Source: Leucaena leucocephala (taxonomy: Eukaryota; Streptophyta; Magnoliopsida; Fabales; Fabaceae). Taken from it: 64,000 bases of DNA. Where the stretch lies: contig CM073549.1 in NCBI GenBank assembly GCA_037074615.1, positions 3,911,001 through 3,975,000 of the forward strand, read 5' to 3'. How positions within the stretch are numbered: the stretch's first letter is position 1; every line of letters begins with the position of its first letter. The notes beneath the pieces are model-generated. The model searched no databases. It was not told the origin of the DNA and worked only from the letters and a program-made list of their open reading frames with translations. Made by a program: the position numbers and the translations under genes. Positions 48,894-62,142 of the stretch are shown here, piece after piece.

Positions 48894-51800
48894 ATGACGC
48901 AGAGAACTTCTCTTCTCTGTTTTTCAAGTGCGTTCTCTTCCTTGCCCAGCCTTCCTTCAACCTCTCATCGACCATCTCTTCCATTTCAGCTACCTCCTTC
49001 CCGTGTTCTTGGAGCTTCCCACTCCATCCAATTTCCTTTCAATCCGCCTGCAACTTCAACAACACTACTTACTTTCCCAGCTTTGCACACCACTGGTATA
49101 AGCTTCCCACTGCTTCCCGTGTTCTTGTGTATTTTCTTAGTTGTTTTCTTTTGAAATTCATTTACCAAACTTTTCATATTAAACTGACATGTTTTTGCAT
49201 TCAACTTACAGCTACTGATGAGATTGTTGAAACCAGCAATACTGGATCAGGATTTGTAGACATTGGATACATCTCCAGTGTTCATGGTCTTCAAGGGGAA
49301 CTTCGTGTGAAACCAAACACTGATTTTCCTGAATTGCGGTTTTCAAAAGTAAAACTTTCATTAGTTGTTGTCTAGCAATCTATCTATTATTTTTATAATT
49401 TTCATTGTATGTTACTGGACATGACTAAACTTGGAGATTAATTGATTATTGTAGCCTGGGAGAAGATGGTTGAAGCAGAACGTTTCAGGTGGAGAAATGA
49501 TTCAAGAAGTTGAACTGGAGGAAGGAAGAGAGCACCCTGGACAGAAGAGTTGGATACTTAAATTCAGAGGAATTGACACTGTGGAGCAGGTACTTGTACA
49601 GAGTTTGTCGTTTCAAATCTTCTTGTTTTATATTCTTTAATAGTCCATGCACTGCCTATTTGTTAAATACCCTTTGAAGGGATTGCATTGCCCTCAATTG
49701 TGGGGTATCTTTTTTTATTTACTTTCAGATGGAAGATTCAGATTTCTGATTTTGTCATGGCTTGGTTAGTCTTATTATATTGATACTTGCTTACCTTCAC
49801 TCATCAATATATATTGCAGGCTAAGATGCTTATTGGCTCTACCTTGCTCGTCACAAAAGATGACAGGCCAGAGTTAGAGGAAGGTGAATTCTACACGAAT
49901 GATCTCGTTGGCATGAAAGTTTTCATGAAGGTTTGGGCTCGTCACGAATCTTATGTTTTATAGATACAAACATATCTGATTGCATTGCTTCTTATTGTAT
50001 AAATATTTGCTAAATAATCTTTTCTTTGGGTTTGTTATATTTAAACAAAATTAGAAAGGGCCCAGTAACACTAACCTTGAAACTAAGACACTATAGATTT
50101 GTAAAATAATGTTTAAGTTGAAATTTTCTATTTCGGCAAGTGAAGGCAATGGAATGCATTATTCAACACTGACCATACTTCTTCCTATCAGGAAAGTGGT
50201 GAACCCTTGGGAACTGTCGTTAATGTTTTCAATAGTGGAGCCAATGATCTACTGCAAGTTTTGCTTGATTCATCTTTTGATATACTTGACAAAAGTGGTA
50301 ACCCCAGGTCAGCAGAAGCAGAAGCGTCAAATCAGCTTGTTTGGGTGCCTTTTGTAGAAGCAATTGTACCAGATGTTGATATGAAAAGAAGAGAAATGCA
50401 TATTACACCGCCAAAGGGACTCCTAGAACTAAACTTACGATCTGACGAGAGATCCAAAAAAGAAAGACGCCAACTTGTGAGGCATACTCTTCTGGCTCTA
50501 ACTTTATTTTGCTGCTTTTAGGGACTTTTAGCTTTTCAGTATGACTTTATTGATCATTCATTTTTGGGTATATTTCAGGAATGGAAAGATAGGAAGAAGT
50601 TTCAAAAGCGTCTCATAGCTGCAAAAAAGAAACTGTGTGAAATGGAGCAACAACATATATTCCATGGATTTAGATATGGAGAGAAAGAACAAGGGAGATT
50701 CCTTGCTGATCAGATTGTTTCTGTAAACTCTAAATTGCTTCAGAATGCTTTACAACATATTGAGAAACCACCGAAGAGGTAAGTTAGTTAAACTGACTAT
50801 ATGATTTTCCAACTCCCCTGTCCTGCTCCCACAAAAAGGTAAAAGAGAAATTGTTTGATTATGAGAATAGTCTATTGTTGTCTTAATTATTTTATTATTT
50901 GATACAAGCAAGACTTCCAAAAAAATGTAGAGTTCACCATGCTATATAGAAACTTTTTTAGTAAACAATAATTCTGAAGATTTGTTGAATGCCATTCGAA
51001 TACAACTTTCTATTCTCTAACATACATGATAGGTCATTTTAGCATCTTATAATCTAATTACTCCTTGGTTAATTTGTCAGATCCTTTTTTGGAAGCACTG
51101 AAAAACAATGTTTGTTAATGTTTTGTGGAACTCAATGTCTCGGTTGTTCATATCTTTGCCAAGGATGGTATCTTCTTTATTTATCCGACTTGTAATTTAT
51201 TGGCATACATTTACTTAAGTTTTACCTTTACTAAACCAGATGGGAAGTAGCTGAGTTGGTTGGTGGTTTGGAAGCAAAGCTTGTAAGTACTGAACAAATA
51301 TCAAAGGAATCTCTCTTCAATGAAAGTAGAGAAAAGATGGGAGAGAATATCACCATGCATGAGAAGGGACTTCATCTCATACCTGAGGGCAAAATGGCTA
51401 TTGTCTTGCTTTTAAATGAAAAGGAGAACTGGGAATGCATTTGTGACCCTGATACTACTTCAAATGAAGCAACTGAGATTTCATCAGTTCCCCTCCTTCA
51501 GAAATTACTCTCTGATGAAAATTTTGTAAAGGTTTTGAACTCTCTGATTGAAATTCCTTTGATCATATAATTGAAATTGATATCAGGACAGCTGATTTCT
51601 GAGATATTGTTTGACTGTGACTTTCTGAAGTGTAACGCTAAAATATCATAAATAAGAGTAATGATGTTTGTTGCTATCTTTTGGTCTTCAATAGAGCACC
51701 TTTTTCTATTGTCTAATAAATTTGTGTTTGTTTCAGGTGGAAGATCGTGCTTCTGTACCTTTAATTTTGGTTTGCTCAACCCAAGAAATTGTGTCTTTAA

Positions 51801-53124
51801 GAAAGCTATTTTCAATAAACAATTACTTTGCATTTGACCCTGAAAAGGTTCTCATCATGCCTATGATCTTCTTATATCATGTATTGCCTTATCAACAGTT
51901 GACTAGATTTTGATTACACATTTTATTACACTACTGTAGGTATGGTTTTTGGAGGAAGAGAAGCTGCCTGTTGTTAGCAGTTTGCCGGAAGGACAGAGCA
52001 AGCATAAAATTTTAATGAAGTCACCTTGGGAAATACTCCAATCATCTGTTGGATCCGGAGGAGTTATCAGTTTGTTTTCATCACATGGCATCGCAGATAA
52101 TCTTAGTAATATGGGTGTCGAATACATCGAGGTTAGATTCTTGTTTACTTTTCTCCGCATTGACCTTGATGTTTTTTTTTATATTTGACTTTTCAATTTT
52201 TGACGCATAACCCTTTTAGCAAGACTCAGCAAATAAAGTTTCATCAGGGTTTCTAGTTTTTTGAACTGCTGCAACTACTAGCACTGGGTTTCATGTTATT
52301 GAATGCTAAAGCCTCTGGGGCTCAATGCCCAGAACTTGACCTTAGCAATCTTTTGACCTTTCCTTCTTTCTGATCTTGGACAGGCTTGGATTTACCGTTG
52401 TTACAGTTAGAGGTCAACTTTGCTTTTCAATTAATTTTCTCCCTTACTCATGCAGAAAATTTATTTAAGATTACTATGTCATTTTTTTCTGTAGTTGTTC
52501 TAGATATCCTAATGAAGTTATTTTGTAAAACTTTTTAGTTAACAATAAACCCAAAGATTTAGTTGTAAATAGATTACAATGGCATTATGTGATCCATGAA
52601 ATTGACCCCACTTAGTAGGATAAGACTTATTGTTGTTGCTGTTGTTCTAGATATTGTATAATTGCATTGTTTATTTGGTGGTTTGAGTTGGTAGATTTGA
52701 CTGAGTTTAATGAAATGTTCAGAAGAATTGTATCTTACTTGCATTATGATGCCATATATACTTGCATTACTTGCAGATATGCAGCCCTAGCGAAAGAAAT
52801 GTCGGCGGAAACTCGCTCCTTCTTGGGTTCGTGAATTCACGAGAAGCCAATATTGGGATCCAAATTCCTCGAACCGGAGCCGATTCAGATGAAAATATTG
52901 ACATGATATTGTCAATGGAATTTATGAAGGAGCTGATGAAGCAGATCAACAATCTCCAGTTCAATGCAACCCCAAAGGCAAATTCCTTTGTTGATAAGGT
53001 GGACAAAGATTGGGTTACTGTCACATCCTCCACCCCCAATTCATATGAGTTTAGTTGTAGTATTTATAGCTCCTTGGACGTATGTTCATTTGATAAGGTT
53101 TGTGTAATAGATCTTAGAGAATAG
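48894..53124 (+). CDS. Plastid RimM-type protein fused to a UAP-like domain
   Basis: Ten exons (48894-49095, 49212-49348, 49455-49589, 49820-49930, 50192-50476, 50579-50778, 51240-51531, 51737-51847, 51940-52131, 52777-53124) total 2013 nt, or 670 residues. The Ser/Thr-rich start (MTQRTSLLCFSSAFSSLPSL) looks like a chloroplast transit peptide. Residues about 75-275 are RimM: VDIGYISSVHGLQGELRVKP, LIGSTLLVTKDDRPELEEGE, YTNDLVGMKVF and QLVWVPFVEAIVPDVD. Bacterial RimM helps mature the 16S rRNA 3' domain and binds protein S19. A basic coiled segment (KKERRQLEWKDRKKFQKR) follows. From about residue 350 the protein resembles UDP-N-acetylglucosamine pyrophosphorylase: NNYFAFDPEKVWFLEEEKLP, GSGGVISLFSSHGIADNL. 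The nucleotide-binding LxxGGxGTRLG motif is replaced by AIVLLLNEKENWE, so this half is probably not catalytic. The match is Arabidopsis At5g46420. A plus-strand ORF starting at 48875 in another frame was rejected because only the 48894 frame joins exon 2 correctly. Confidence 0.92.
52554..52641 (+). repeat. Half-copy of the fold-back repeat in the last RimM-like intron
   Basis: It shares gatttagttgt, aatggc, gatccatg, gaccccactta and ttattgttgttg, in the same order as the right arm of the palindrome at 25250-25416. Confidence 0.7.
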
Positions 53125-54190
53125 TTTATGAATATTTTTGGTCGAAAATCACTGATGTAAAATGTAAAACAAGGTTGGATCTAGTACAGACCCTTTTACA
53201 TTGTAATTCAAGTCCAAAAGGGCTTACTTACCCCATAATCACTTGAGAAAAATCTTTAGATAAAAGTTATCTCATATACTTACTTCATACAACACAAAAT
53301 GGTTAAAATAAATTAATCTAAATACAATTAACTGGTACATAGAAAATCGATTTTTAGAATATCATGATTGAATTTACCTTTGGCGAACTCATATGGATCA
53401 ACATTTTTCTTAAATAAATTAACATTTGGCTATGGCTGAGCCATGAAACAATATTTTATTAAAATATTATGAACATTTTATAATGTTATTTGAATTTTGG
53501 ACAAAAAGCCGTTATCATCTAGATTGTACAATTTTATCATAAATGTACATCATTTGAAAACTAATGGTAATTTGAATAGACATTGCAAATATAATTTTAG
53601 TTATTATTTGTTTTTTTATTATTGTTTTTATTCAAGAGTATGCCTATTGTTTTATTTCATTTTTCTTACCATGATAACAATATTAAAAAGTTTGACTTGG
53701 TAAATGTAATTGAGAATTTCACATCTCTGAGTTATGAGTTATGAGGATTTTGAAATTTTATTCATAAAAAAACAGATTTTATTGCCCATTTTTTAATTTT
53801 TCATCTATAATATGATGGCTCAATCTTTTTGGTATATGAAAAAGGTAAATTAATCCTGACCTTCATCATTGATTTATAAAATAAATCATTATAATCAATA
53901 ATCATATCATAAATAACCAAAATTATTGATTATTTTATAATTTATAATTACTATTTCCTCACAAAATGGAAAAATGAATATTTTTATTTTCTTCATTTTT
54001 CCCATGTTTAATACACTGGGTTTTGATCTACTTAAGATTAAGAAAATTCTTAAACCCACTTGTTTTATTTTTTGTGAATAATAGTTACAGTTTTAATTAA
54101 AAAAATAAAAGAAAATTCTTAAATGGGAGCAGAATAGGGTAGCGGCACTTCCAAAACGGACCCAAACTGAAACAGTATTCTGAAACCCTG
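53125..54190. other. Spacer between RimM-like gene and RPL32
   Basis: AT-rich. The first part is the probable 3' region of the RimM-like gene. A short ORF at 53497-53703 looks like chance. No other feature is visible. Confidence 0.45.
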
Positions 54191-54194
54191 GTTA

Positions 54195-54300
54195 GATAAG
54201 AAAACCCTAGCCGCAATTTAGGGTTTCAGACGCTTATATAAACTGGTCCAAGCTTCACACAAATTTGAAGCTCGGGGGTGAAGCAAACCCTAGTTCGCAG
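54195..54300 (+). promoter_or_regulatory. RPL32 core promoter and leader with telo-box-like motifs
   Basis: aaaccctag occurs at about 54202 and 54286, and its complement tagggtttc at about 54219. Telo-box-like elements are usual in plant ribosomal-protein promoters. A TATA-like cttatataaac lies at about 54233. The leader is split by an intron that begins at about 54300 (gtgagtg) and ends with an acceptor (atccag) just before the ATG. Confidence 0.65.
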
Positions 54301-54476
54301 TGAGTGTCTGCCTCTCCTTTATTTTCCTTCCCTACATATCTCTTAGCATCTTTCTTTTGTATTCAACTTGGTCTCCATAGAAATGGATTTGAATGTGGAT
54401 TTGTCTTGTCTATATTTCGATGTTTTTAACATTAATTTTTGTTGCTGTGCCCTTTTGAAGATCCAGGTAAGCAAAA

Positions 54477-56321
54477 ATGGCCGTGCCGATTCTTTCAAAG
54501 AAGATCGTAAAGAAGAGGGTCAAGAAGTTCAAGAGGCCTCAGAGCGACCGCAAGATCTCTGTTAAGGTATTGGAATGTCTTCTCTTATGAGTGTGATATC
54601 TGTTAAAAGATTGAATGTTTTGTATGAGTGATTTATCGAGGTTCCTAGGTGGAGCGTTGCGCTGTTACATTCTCTTTTATCGTGGATCGTTTGAATTTTG
54701 ATTTCTTCATAGAGGATGGGTAAGGACATGATGATAGTTTTTGTCGCCCCAGTCTTAATTTGCACCAAACGGTGTAAGGTGGTGATTGACATATTTTTAT
54801 CTGATCCTACCGTTTTATCCCAATGTTTTTCTAGCCACTGTATTGCCTGCAATATTTTTCAGTTTAGTTTCAACCTTCATCTTTCTTTTGTCAATTTTAC
54901 TGGAAAGTTCTTTTTTCATATATTCTTTCCTTGCCCACTTTTAAATGCTTCGTTATTCTCTGGGATGGGTGTGAGGATACATTTTTGACAGTCTTACCGG
55001 CTATTTTGCTGCATGGTGAATGATCGACTATCTGATCTACCTACTTTAAAGCATAATTTTTCCTTGTTTAAATGGAGCTACTTGGGTTTGTCTTATAATT
55101 GATTAATAAATCATTCATAAATTCATTTTTTTCTATTCATTCTTCGTTGTTTTGGTCTAGGGGATTTGATGATAATTTTTTGACACCCAGTCTTAAATGC
55201 ACTTTTGGTGCAGTGTGGTGATATTAACTGTCTGATCCCCTTATTACCATTAATAAAATAATACTCTAGCCATGCATTCATACATGTATTTCAGCATTTT
55301 GTATCCTTTTGTTTTTATTTGAAACCTTATCATAATAATGCAAAGAGATATGATGATGTATACCCATCAATTCTGTAGCAGAATGATGAATATTTAACAT
55401 GCACTACCATCTGATCTCTTGTTAATTCCTTTGTAGTGAAAATATATTTAACAAATTTTCCCATGATGATTTCTTTCAATTTATTCCTATAAATTATTTG
55501 TCATTGTCTCGTGCAACTGATGATGCAAAATTTTGTCCAAAATTATGACTTATCCGTGATTATTATACAAAAAATCACCATCTTTCGGCTGAAGTTGCAT
55601 ATCAATTGTTCTGTTTTGATTGTATATTTAAATATCATTTGTATTTTGCCCATGGTATCTGATGTCCAGACTTTTGGATATTCCTGTGGCTGGACATTTC
55701 GTTTAAAGGGCATATAGAGACTCCTTACAGGCCTTGCGACACAGTTTGCTTGCTTATACTCTCAGCCTACTGTTACTATAAACCTGTGAACATATTTTTA
55801 AAAGGGAATGTGAAAAATTAATCAATGTACCACATTTGGCTAGCTTCAATTATGATTGTGCCTTTTGGGATAATTCCTCGTAAGCTGTTGTTTAAACTCT
55901 GTTCTGTTAAATTCGTTTGAAACAGGAAAACTGGCGCAGGCCGAAGGGTATTGATTCACGTGTCAGGAGGAAGTTCAAAGGATGCACGTTGATGCCAAAC
56001 ATTGGTTATGGTTCAGACAAGAAGACTCGTCACTATCTCCCAAACGGTTTCAAGAAATTTGTTGTGAACAACGTTAAAGAGTTGGAACTACTCATGATGC
56101 ACAACAGGTAACGCCGTTCATTTTACCATATTTTTGTAATGTTTGGCAACGTAATAGATACTGATTCAATTTTAATTTCGCTCTTATTCAGGACTTATTG
56201 TGCCGAGATTGCTCACAATGTGTCCACAAGGAAGAGAAAGGAAATAGTTGAGAGAGCTGCCCAACTTGATGTTGTTGTGACCAACAGTACAGCTAAACTC
56301 CGCAGCCAGGAGGATGAATAG
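54477..56321 (+). CDS. RPL32: 60S ribosomal protein L32 (eL32)
   Basis: Three exons (54477-54566, 55926-56107, 56192-56321) total 402 nt and 133 residues, the usual plant length. The N-terminus [20 protein letters not shown] is strongly basic; later blocks are [34 protein letters not shown] and APSS-free C-terminal [16 protein letters not shown]. It is a structural protein of the cytosolic large ribosomal subunit. Intron 1 is 1.36 kb and carries several short T-rich ORFs that are chance. The 5' leader has its own intron. The gene is next to the RimM-like gene, as in Arabidopsis (At5g46420 / At5g46430). Confidence 0.97.
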
Positions 56322-57413
56322 AATGACTATTTGTATCTTGTGGTGACCCTTTGATTCCTACATGAATGATGGATTTTGATCAATTTGTTTTCCAGTTATT
56401 GTAGCATACAGCATATACGTTATGGCAATTATTTGAATTATTCTATGTTTGATTCGAGTTTAAATTTTTATATGGAAACATCGAATTATGATAAACCACT
56501 AAATTCAGGAAGCCGTTGGGGAAGAATATGTGAAGATGCAGCATTTGGCAAGTGATTGGCTTGACTTCGAATTCGCAGCGCCCTTACCCCAGTTGCCGGG
56601 AAAAAAACTCTGTATAAATACATAATAACGAGTTTTATATTAGTTGTATGATTATAGTCTATATTTTTGTATATAGTAAGTCATGATTGATCAACGGAAA
56701 AAGTTTATCGGAGACCAGAGCAGATTGATTTTCATCCTTGTGATTGTTTACCTTCCTTTTTTATTTCCCAAGTTAACAACGAAAGCAAGCCAAAGCTTGA
56801 GTTAAAACTAAAGAGAAACTAATGCGGCGTAAGTCCAGCAAAAAGAATTGGTACAGAAGGAACATCAAGGATGAAAATGGTTCATACGTAACTAAGAAGT
56901 AAGAACAGTGATTAGATATTTAAAGTTTTTTTTTTTTGAGGTAACGAAACGAGAAAAAGAAGAAAAAGGTGAAAAACTCCATCTTTCTCAGAATTCGGAT
57001 ATCTTTTATTAAAATTCCATACTTAATCCCCAAACATGTTCTTTTTATGCATTTTGGTTCATGTGTCTTCTCGTTCCAAAGTTGGACTGCTTGAACAGTT
57101 GAACCTACAACGTGATTCAAGTTAAAAGCTACCAGTATATTTCAATGAACAGTTTCCTGAAAAATCAAACATCCCCTGAAAAATCATGTAAAATCACTTG
57201 GCAGAGTCTCACGAATTTTCTGATGATTTGAGCTGAGCTGAGCGCTTGTACACAATACACACGGGTTTAAATGTACTGTACTGATATATCATGTCATATT
57301 TTTTCACACTAAAAAGTGAAATTGATGTGCTGTTATATAAGAATATATCTGATTTGTTTTTCTAATTAAATATTATATTTTAATATGTTAAAGAGAAACA
57401 AATTTCTCAACTT

Positions 57414-57487
57414 GGCCTATTAGCTCAGTTGGTTAGAGCGTCGTGCTAATAACGCGAAGGTCGCAGGTTCGAGACCTGCATGGGCCA
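57414..57487 (+). tRNA. tRNA-Ile (anticodon AAU)
   Basis: 74 nt fold as a full cloverleaf. The acceptor stem ggcctat pairs with atgggcc (one T-G wobble) with discriminator A. The D arm holds tagctcagttggttaga (box A), the anticodon loop is ctaataa with AAT, and the T arm is gcagg-ttcgaga-cctgc (box B). There is no intron. A T-rich run (ttattacctttt) lies downstream as a plausible Pol III stop. In the cell A34 would be read as inosine. Confidence 0.96.
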
Positions 57488-60113
57488 TTTATTACCTTTT
57501 TAGCTTTCTCAATTCAAATAGCAGCAGCGAATATCACTTTCCTAAATGAAAACAACCTAGAGAACGCGGCCCAACATGAAAGTAAGGTTACATTGTAATG
57601 CTACAAACGACCATTTTGTTTTATAAAAATGCGTGGCAAGTAAGAAAAAGAGTATAAGACAATAGATGTTCCTTCCTCTCTTGCCTTGAATGTGAAGAAT
57701 GAATCATTCTTTACAACATTGTAAGCCAAAAAAAACCCTGATTTGCATGGATTTTCTCGTATATAAGAAGCCCTTAGTAATTACTTATAGTACAAAAATA
57801 CATGCATCCTCACTCAAGACATTTCCTTCACTATATTCCAAAGGTTTCTGAAACATTTCTCATGTTTGTCCGGAGCCAAGGGCAAATAGTATACGAAATG
57901 AAATCTTTAAAAACAAGCTTTTAGGAGTTGGTTCAGATTTAAAATTTGTGAAAAATCCATTTAATTTTGTTAGGACCAAATTTCAGTAACAGACTATTGC
58001 AAAATCATATTATTGGATTGATAAAAAAAATACTCTATCAGATCTTTAATATAAAATATAGTTAACTAATTTAAATAAATTAAATAAATCAAATAAATCA
58101 GTTAATTATAATAAATATAACATAATCTCCCCACAATATTCATGTATAACATTATATTATATATCAGTTTATAAATTAAGTAAAATAATTTAAAAAAAAT
58201 TATAAATATTAGATATAAAATATATTAAAATTTTATATTTAGAACCAAATTCAACTCTCCAACTAACTCTTATATTTAATACTGATGGTAGTATATTCAA
58301 ATCAAATTACAGTATTCATAATTACTCATGAGACTGCACATATCAGTAACACAATAATCAATCAATAAATACAAAAATATCCATGTGTAAGTGTGTAGGT
58401 CACTGTTGGCCTATGCTCAACATTATTCAGAATACAGCCAAAAACCAGGAAATAACGCTACATGCACAACAAACAAACGCATATGTTGGTTCCAAAGACT
58501 CTGACTTTATTATCACATACTACAGACTCCACTGTATATAAACATAAAACCTCGTATAGATCTATCTAGCTGGGCCTCTTGCCCTTTACATGAAGATCAA
58601 AACATCACAAAATTCTTTGAAAATAATCCTCCCAAGTCTGCACAAGTCAATGACTCTTGATATCAGATGATCTTCTCTAGTCACTGTTTCTGCAGAACAT
58701 ACCAGACAGAAATCGTCAACTAAGACTAAATTATATGAAAAGTATCCAGAATTGGCATCCACAGGACAGAAGGACTCAGAAAATTTATGAATTGATTTAT
58801 AGACCTCCAGATAATTTAGTTTTAAACATCATATATACAATACCTCAATGCAGACCACTCTTACCTGCAATATAGAATTTAGCTGACAAGATCCAACATG
58901 ACATGGAGGAAAAACATACAAATTATACATGAGGAGAACCCCAACTGGAAGGAAGGGAATGAGAACAAGGTGAATTTGCACACTGAATTGTTGGAGGAAT
59001 TTGAATGACATGAGGATGGGAATATTCGCTCTCCCACAGATATATTTCTTCTGTCGTTATTTTGTAAGTAGTAAGCTAAACTATATATTCCTGGGACGTT
59101 GCTTATTTCATCTATTGTATGGTATATCGTTCATTACAGATATGATACAGCGAGCTATCTCTTTACACTTTCCAAAGTACTGTCTATATACATAAGAAAT
59201 AAGGACACAACACCAAGAGGCCTCACTTAAGAACAACTATCTTGAACGATCAAATCATATTTAACCTTCCAAAAGCCTAAGCTATAAATCTCATGCTTAC
59301 TGAAAGGAATAAAAATGTAGCATACATTTTTCTATTTATCAAAGAGTACATCTAGTTCTTGTTTCTTCTATAAAGTTGTATGTCTTGTTGTCACTAGTGA
59401 CTACACTACAAATTCAGACAAAACTAAAGCCATATAAGTCAAAAAGAATGAAACAGATAAACCAGGCACGTAGGCCCCTAATCTTCTAGAAATACAATAC
59501 ACGGTTTAAAAACAAATGAGAATGACAAGCTCCAGACAAAACAACTGATAGTAGTTGGTCTCAGGGACAAAATTACAAGTGTATTAACAAAAAACAATGT
59601 ACATTTCCCGACAACTATAACAACATATATAAAACTAAACAACATTCAGGGTCACAAATCTAAATCAAAAGACAGTGGATTTTCTGCCTTCTTATTTTGT
59701 CAGTCCTTTAAGTGAGAGTGCAACTAGCAACTAGCAACTCACCAAACCATCATTTACTATCTATTACTAGATTGACTAAACATTTAAATAGAATAGGTGA
59801 AAAGACAATGCTAATTCCTAATTAATATTACGCTTAGGAATTGTGACATGAAAGAAAATGTTCCTGCATAACACACTAATCTGAAGTTCAGAGAAAAGTT
59901 CTATTAATCTTCCTCTATTGTCACCCTCCAACAAAACAGGAAGTTAAAAAGGTAATACCTAGTGAAAGCTAGTAAAAGAGCCTGAATCATGAATGCATAT
60001 ATGACATTGGCAGGAGACACTGATTATTGTGATATATTTGCAAGTAAAACTTTAGAAGACAGATAGTTCCAAAAAATTGAATTGCATTAACAAAATAACT
60101 CCCAAACCTGCAC
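57488..60113. other. Spacer downstream of tRNA and of the acidic gene
   Basis: AT-rich, with no recognisable protein or RNA gene. Part of 59900-60113 is probably the 3' untranslated region of the minus-strand gene that ends at 60114. Confidence 0.45.
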
Positions 60114-62142
60114 TTATCTGTTGGAGCCTGACAGTACTTCAAACAGTCCACAACAATTCAACCAAGAGGTCTTTTGCACCATACGTGGAGCTGATACTAC
60201 TTGAGGATGAGGCTGCAAATCAGTTCAGCAAAATAAAAACAGTTCAACTTAACTCCAATAATGTTCTTTTATAAATCATAAAATGCCTGATAAAACTTAC
60301 AACCATATCGATACCTGATTTTCGGAGCACTCTGGAGTCTCAGAGCCTTTAGTATGATCAGCATCTTTAGTAGATTCATTGACAGGAGTAGGATTTTCAG
60401 ATACTGAAGCTGATACTTTACTACCATATTCTGTTGGCGGAGATCCCACCAAATCTGTTGTTGTAACATGCTGATCAGGCAAAGGAAAAACTTTATCCTC
60501 TTGTTTCTTCATGGCAAGATCCACAGCTGCCACTTGAGAGACTGTTGACTCCTCCAGTGAAGCACTTCCATTATCATTGCTTTTCACCCCACTTAGAGAG
60601 GCCATTTCCTTCCCTGAATCAACACAAGGTTCCACAACCAAATTACTAGTCTCCTTGACTGCAGTATTTTCAGAAGTTAAAGAAATTTTGGCAGGTGAAG
60701 AATCAACAGGATAAGCTAAATCTTCATATAAGATTGCCATTTGTTTTGAATTATTGGGCTCATCCTTCGAGTTATTCTCATTGAGGGACTCAAAATTTGA
60801 AGTATCACTAGAGTTTCCATTCCCATAACTTGATTTCTTGGATGATTCAACATGATCAACCCTTTCATTTATTCTATCAGAACTCTCCTCATATTCCAAC
60901 TCACTCACCATCTTAACAGCACTAACTTCCTGCTCTCCTAATAATTCTGAAGTATAATAGACGTGTGCAACACTATCATTTACTCTATCATCATAACTCT
61001 TCCCAAATTTCAAATCACTGTCAATCTTAACTATAACATCGTGTCCTCCAGCTACTTCAGCACTAGAATCAACAGGATAAGTTAAATCTTCAGATGTAAC
61101 TGCCTTTTGTTTTGAATTGTAGATCTCATCCTTTAAGTTATTCTCACTGACGAACTCATCACTTACAGTACCGCTGGAGTTTCCATGCCCATCAAGCGAT
61201 TCCTTAAAAGATTTGACGCTCTCAACACTGTCATTTACTCGATCAAAACTCTCCTCAGATTTCAAATCACTCTCTATCGGAACAACACTAACCTCCTGTC
61301 CTCCAACTACTTCTGCATGAGTAATATCACCGGGGACTTCTTCCATGGGCTTAACGTCAGAAATAGATGGATGAGCAACTGATCGATCTCCTTCTTCCAC
61401 TTCTTCACTCCCTTGATTAAATGGGTGATGATGGTGGTCGTGATCATGATATACAGGTGAACTACCCTCCCCACCATCACTTCCTTTCTCATCTTGTGAC
61501 CTCAGGTCATCACTTCCTGAAATTTTTTTATTAAATCAATCAGATCATTATCAAGCAAAACCAACTGAATTAACTAATAATCAGTAGATCAACTAGCACA
61601 AACACAATAATCAATCATTAAATTCAAAAATACATATAGTCCAACCTAGTGCAAGGGAAAAGACAGACAAGATGCATATTCTGAGGAATCCCAATCACGT
61701 AGATACAAAACAAAAACAACAACAAATATCCATCTATGATCCATCCCAATTCGCTAAAAGATTAAGAAGTATTAAAAAAAACAGATATCATCAATAATTG
61801 AAAATGCATATAGCGTAATCAAGTTCAAATGAAAAGACAGGAAAGCCGCATATTCTACGGAATCCCAATTAAGCATATATAAAGCAAGAAGAATCAATAG
61901 ATACCCATCCATACAAATTGACCAAAAAAGACTTAAACCCAAAAAAAAAACACAAGAGATATAATCAGCAATTGAAAATGATAATTGGCTGACTAATTGC
62001 TAGTAGTTTATGCATTAAGAATATTTGGTACCGAACGCTATCAAGCAAAATTACCTTGGGGATTATCGGATGTTGGGCTGATGTTGGCCTCCTTTTCCTT
62101 CTTTTTCTTGGCAGCTTTTCTCTTCTTGGCCCCTGAAGGCAT
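60114..62142 (-). CDS. Acidic plant-specific protein of unknown function with internal repeats
   Basis: Three exons (62142-62055, 61516-60315, 60212-60114) total 1389 nt, or 462 residues, in one consistent phase. The N-terminus MPSGAKKRKAAKKKKEKEAN is a basic block that could be a nuclear localisation signal. A His-rich patch (DHDHHHHPF) follows, then a long Ser/Glu/Asp/Val-rich, probably disordered middle. That middle contains three degenerate copies of a unit like GGQEVSVVPIESDLKSEESF followed by DRVNDSV, and two copies of NSKQ...EDLxYPVDSS. The last exon gives a distinctive ending, MVQKTSWLNCCGLFEVLSGS then NR, which I recall as conserved in unnamed plant proteins; the Cys pair could be lipid-modified, but that is inference. 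No enzyme motif is visible. Confidence 0.85.

Noticed and set aside
48875..49375. 166-residue ORF overlapping the RimM-like start
   Set aside because: It reads through intron 1; only the frame starting at 48894 splices in phase and gives a transit peptide.
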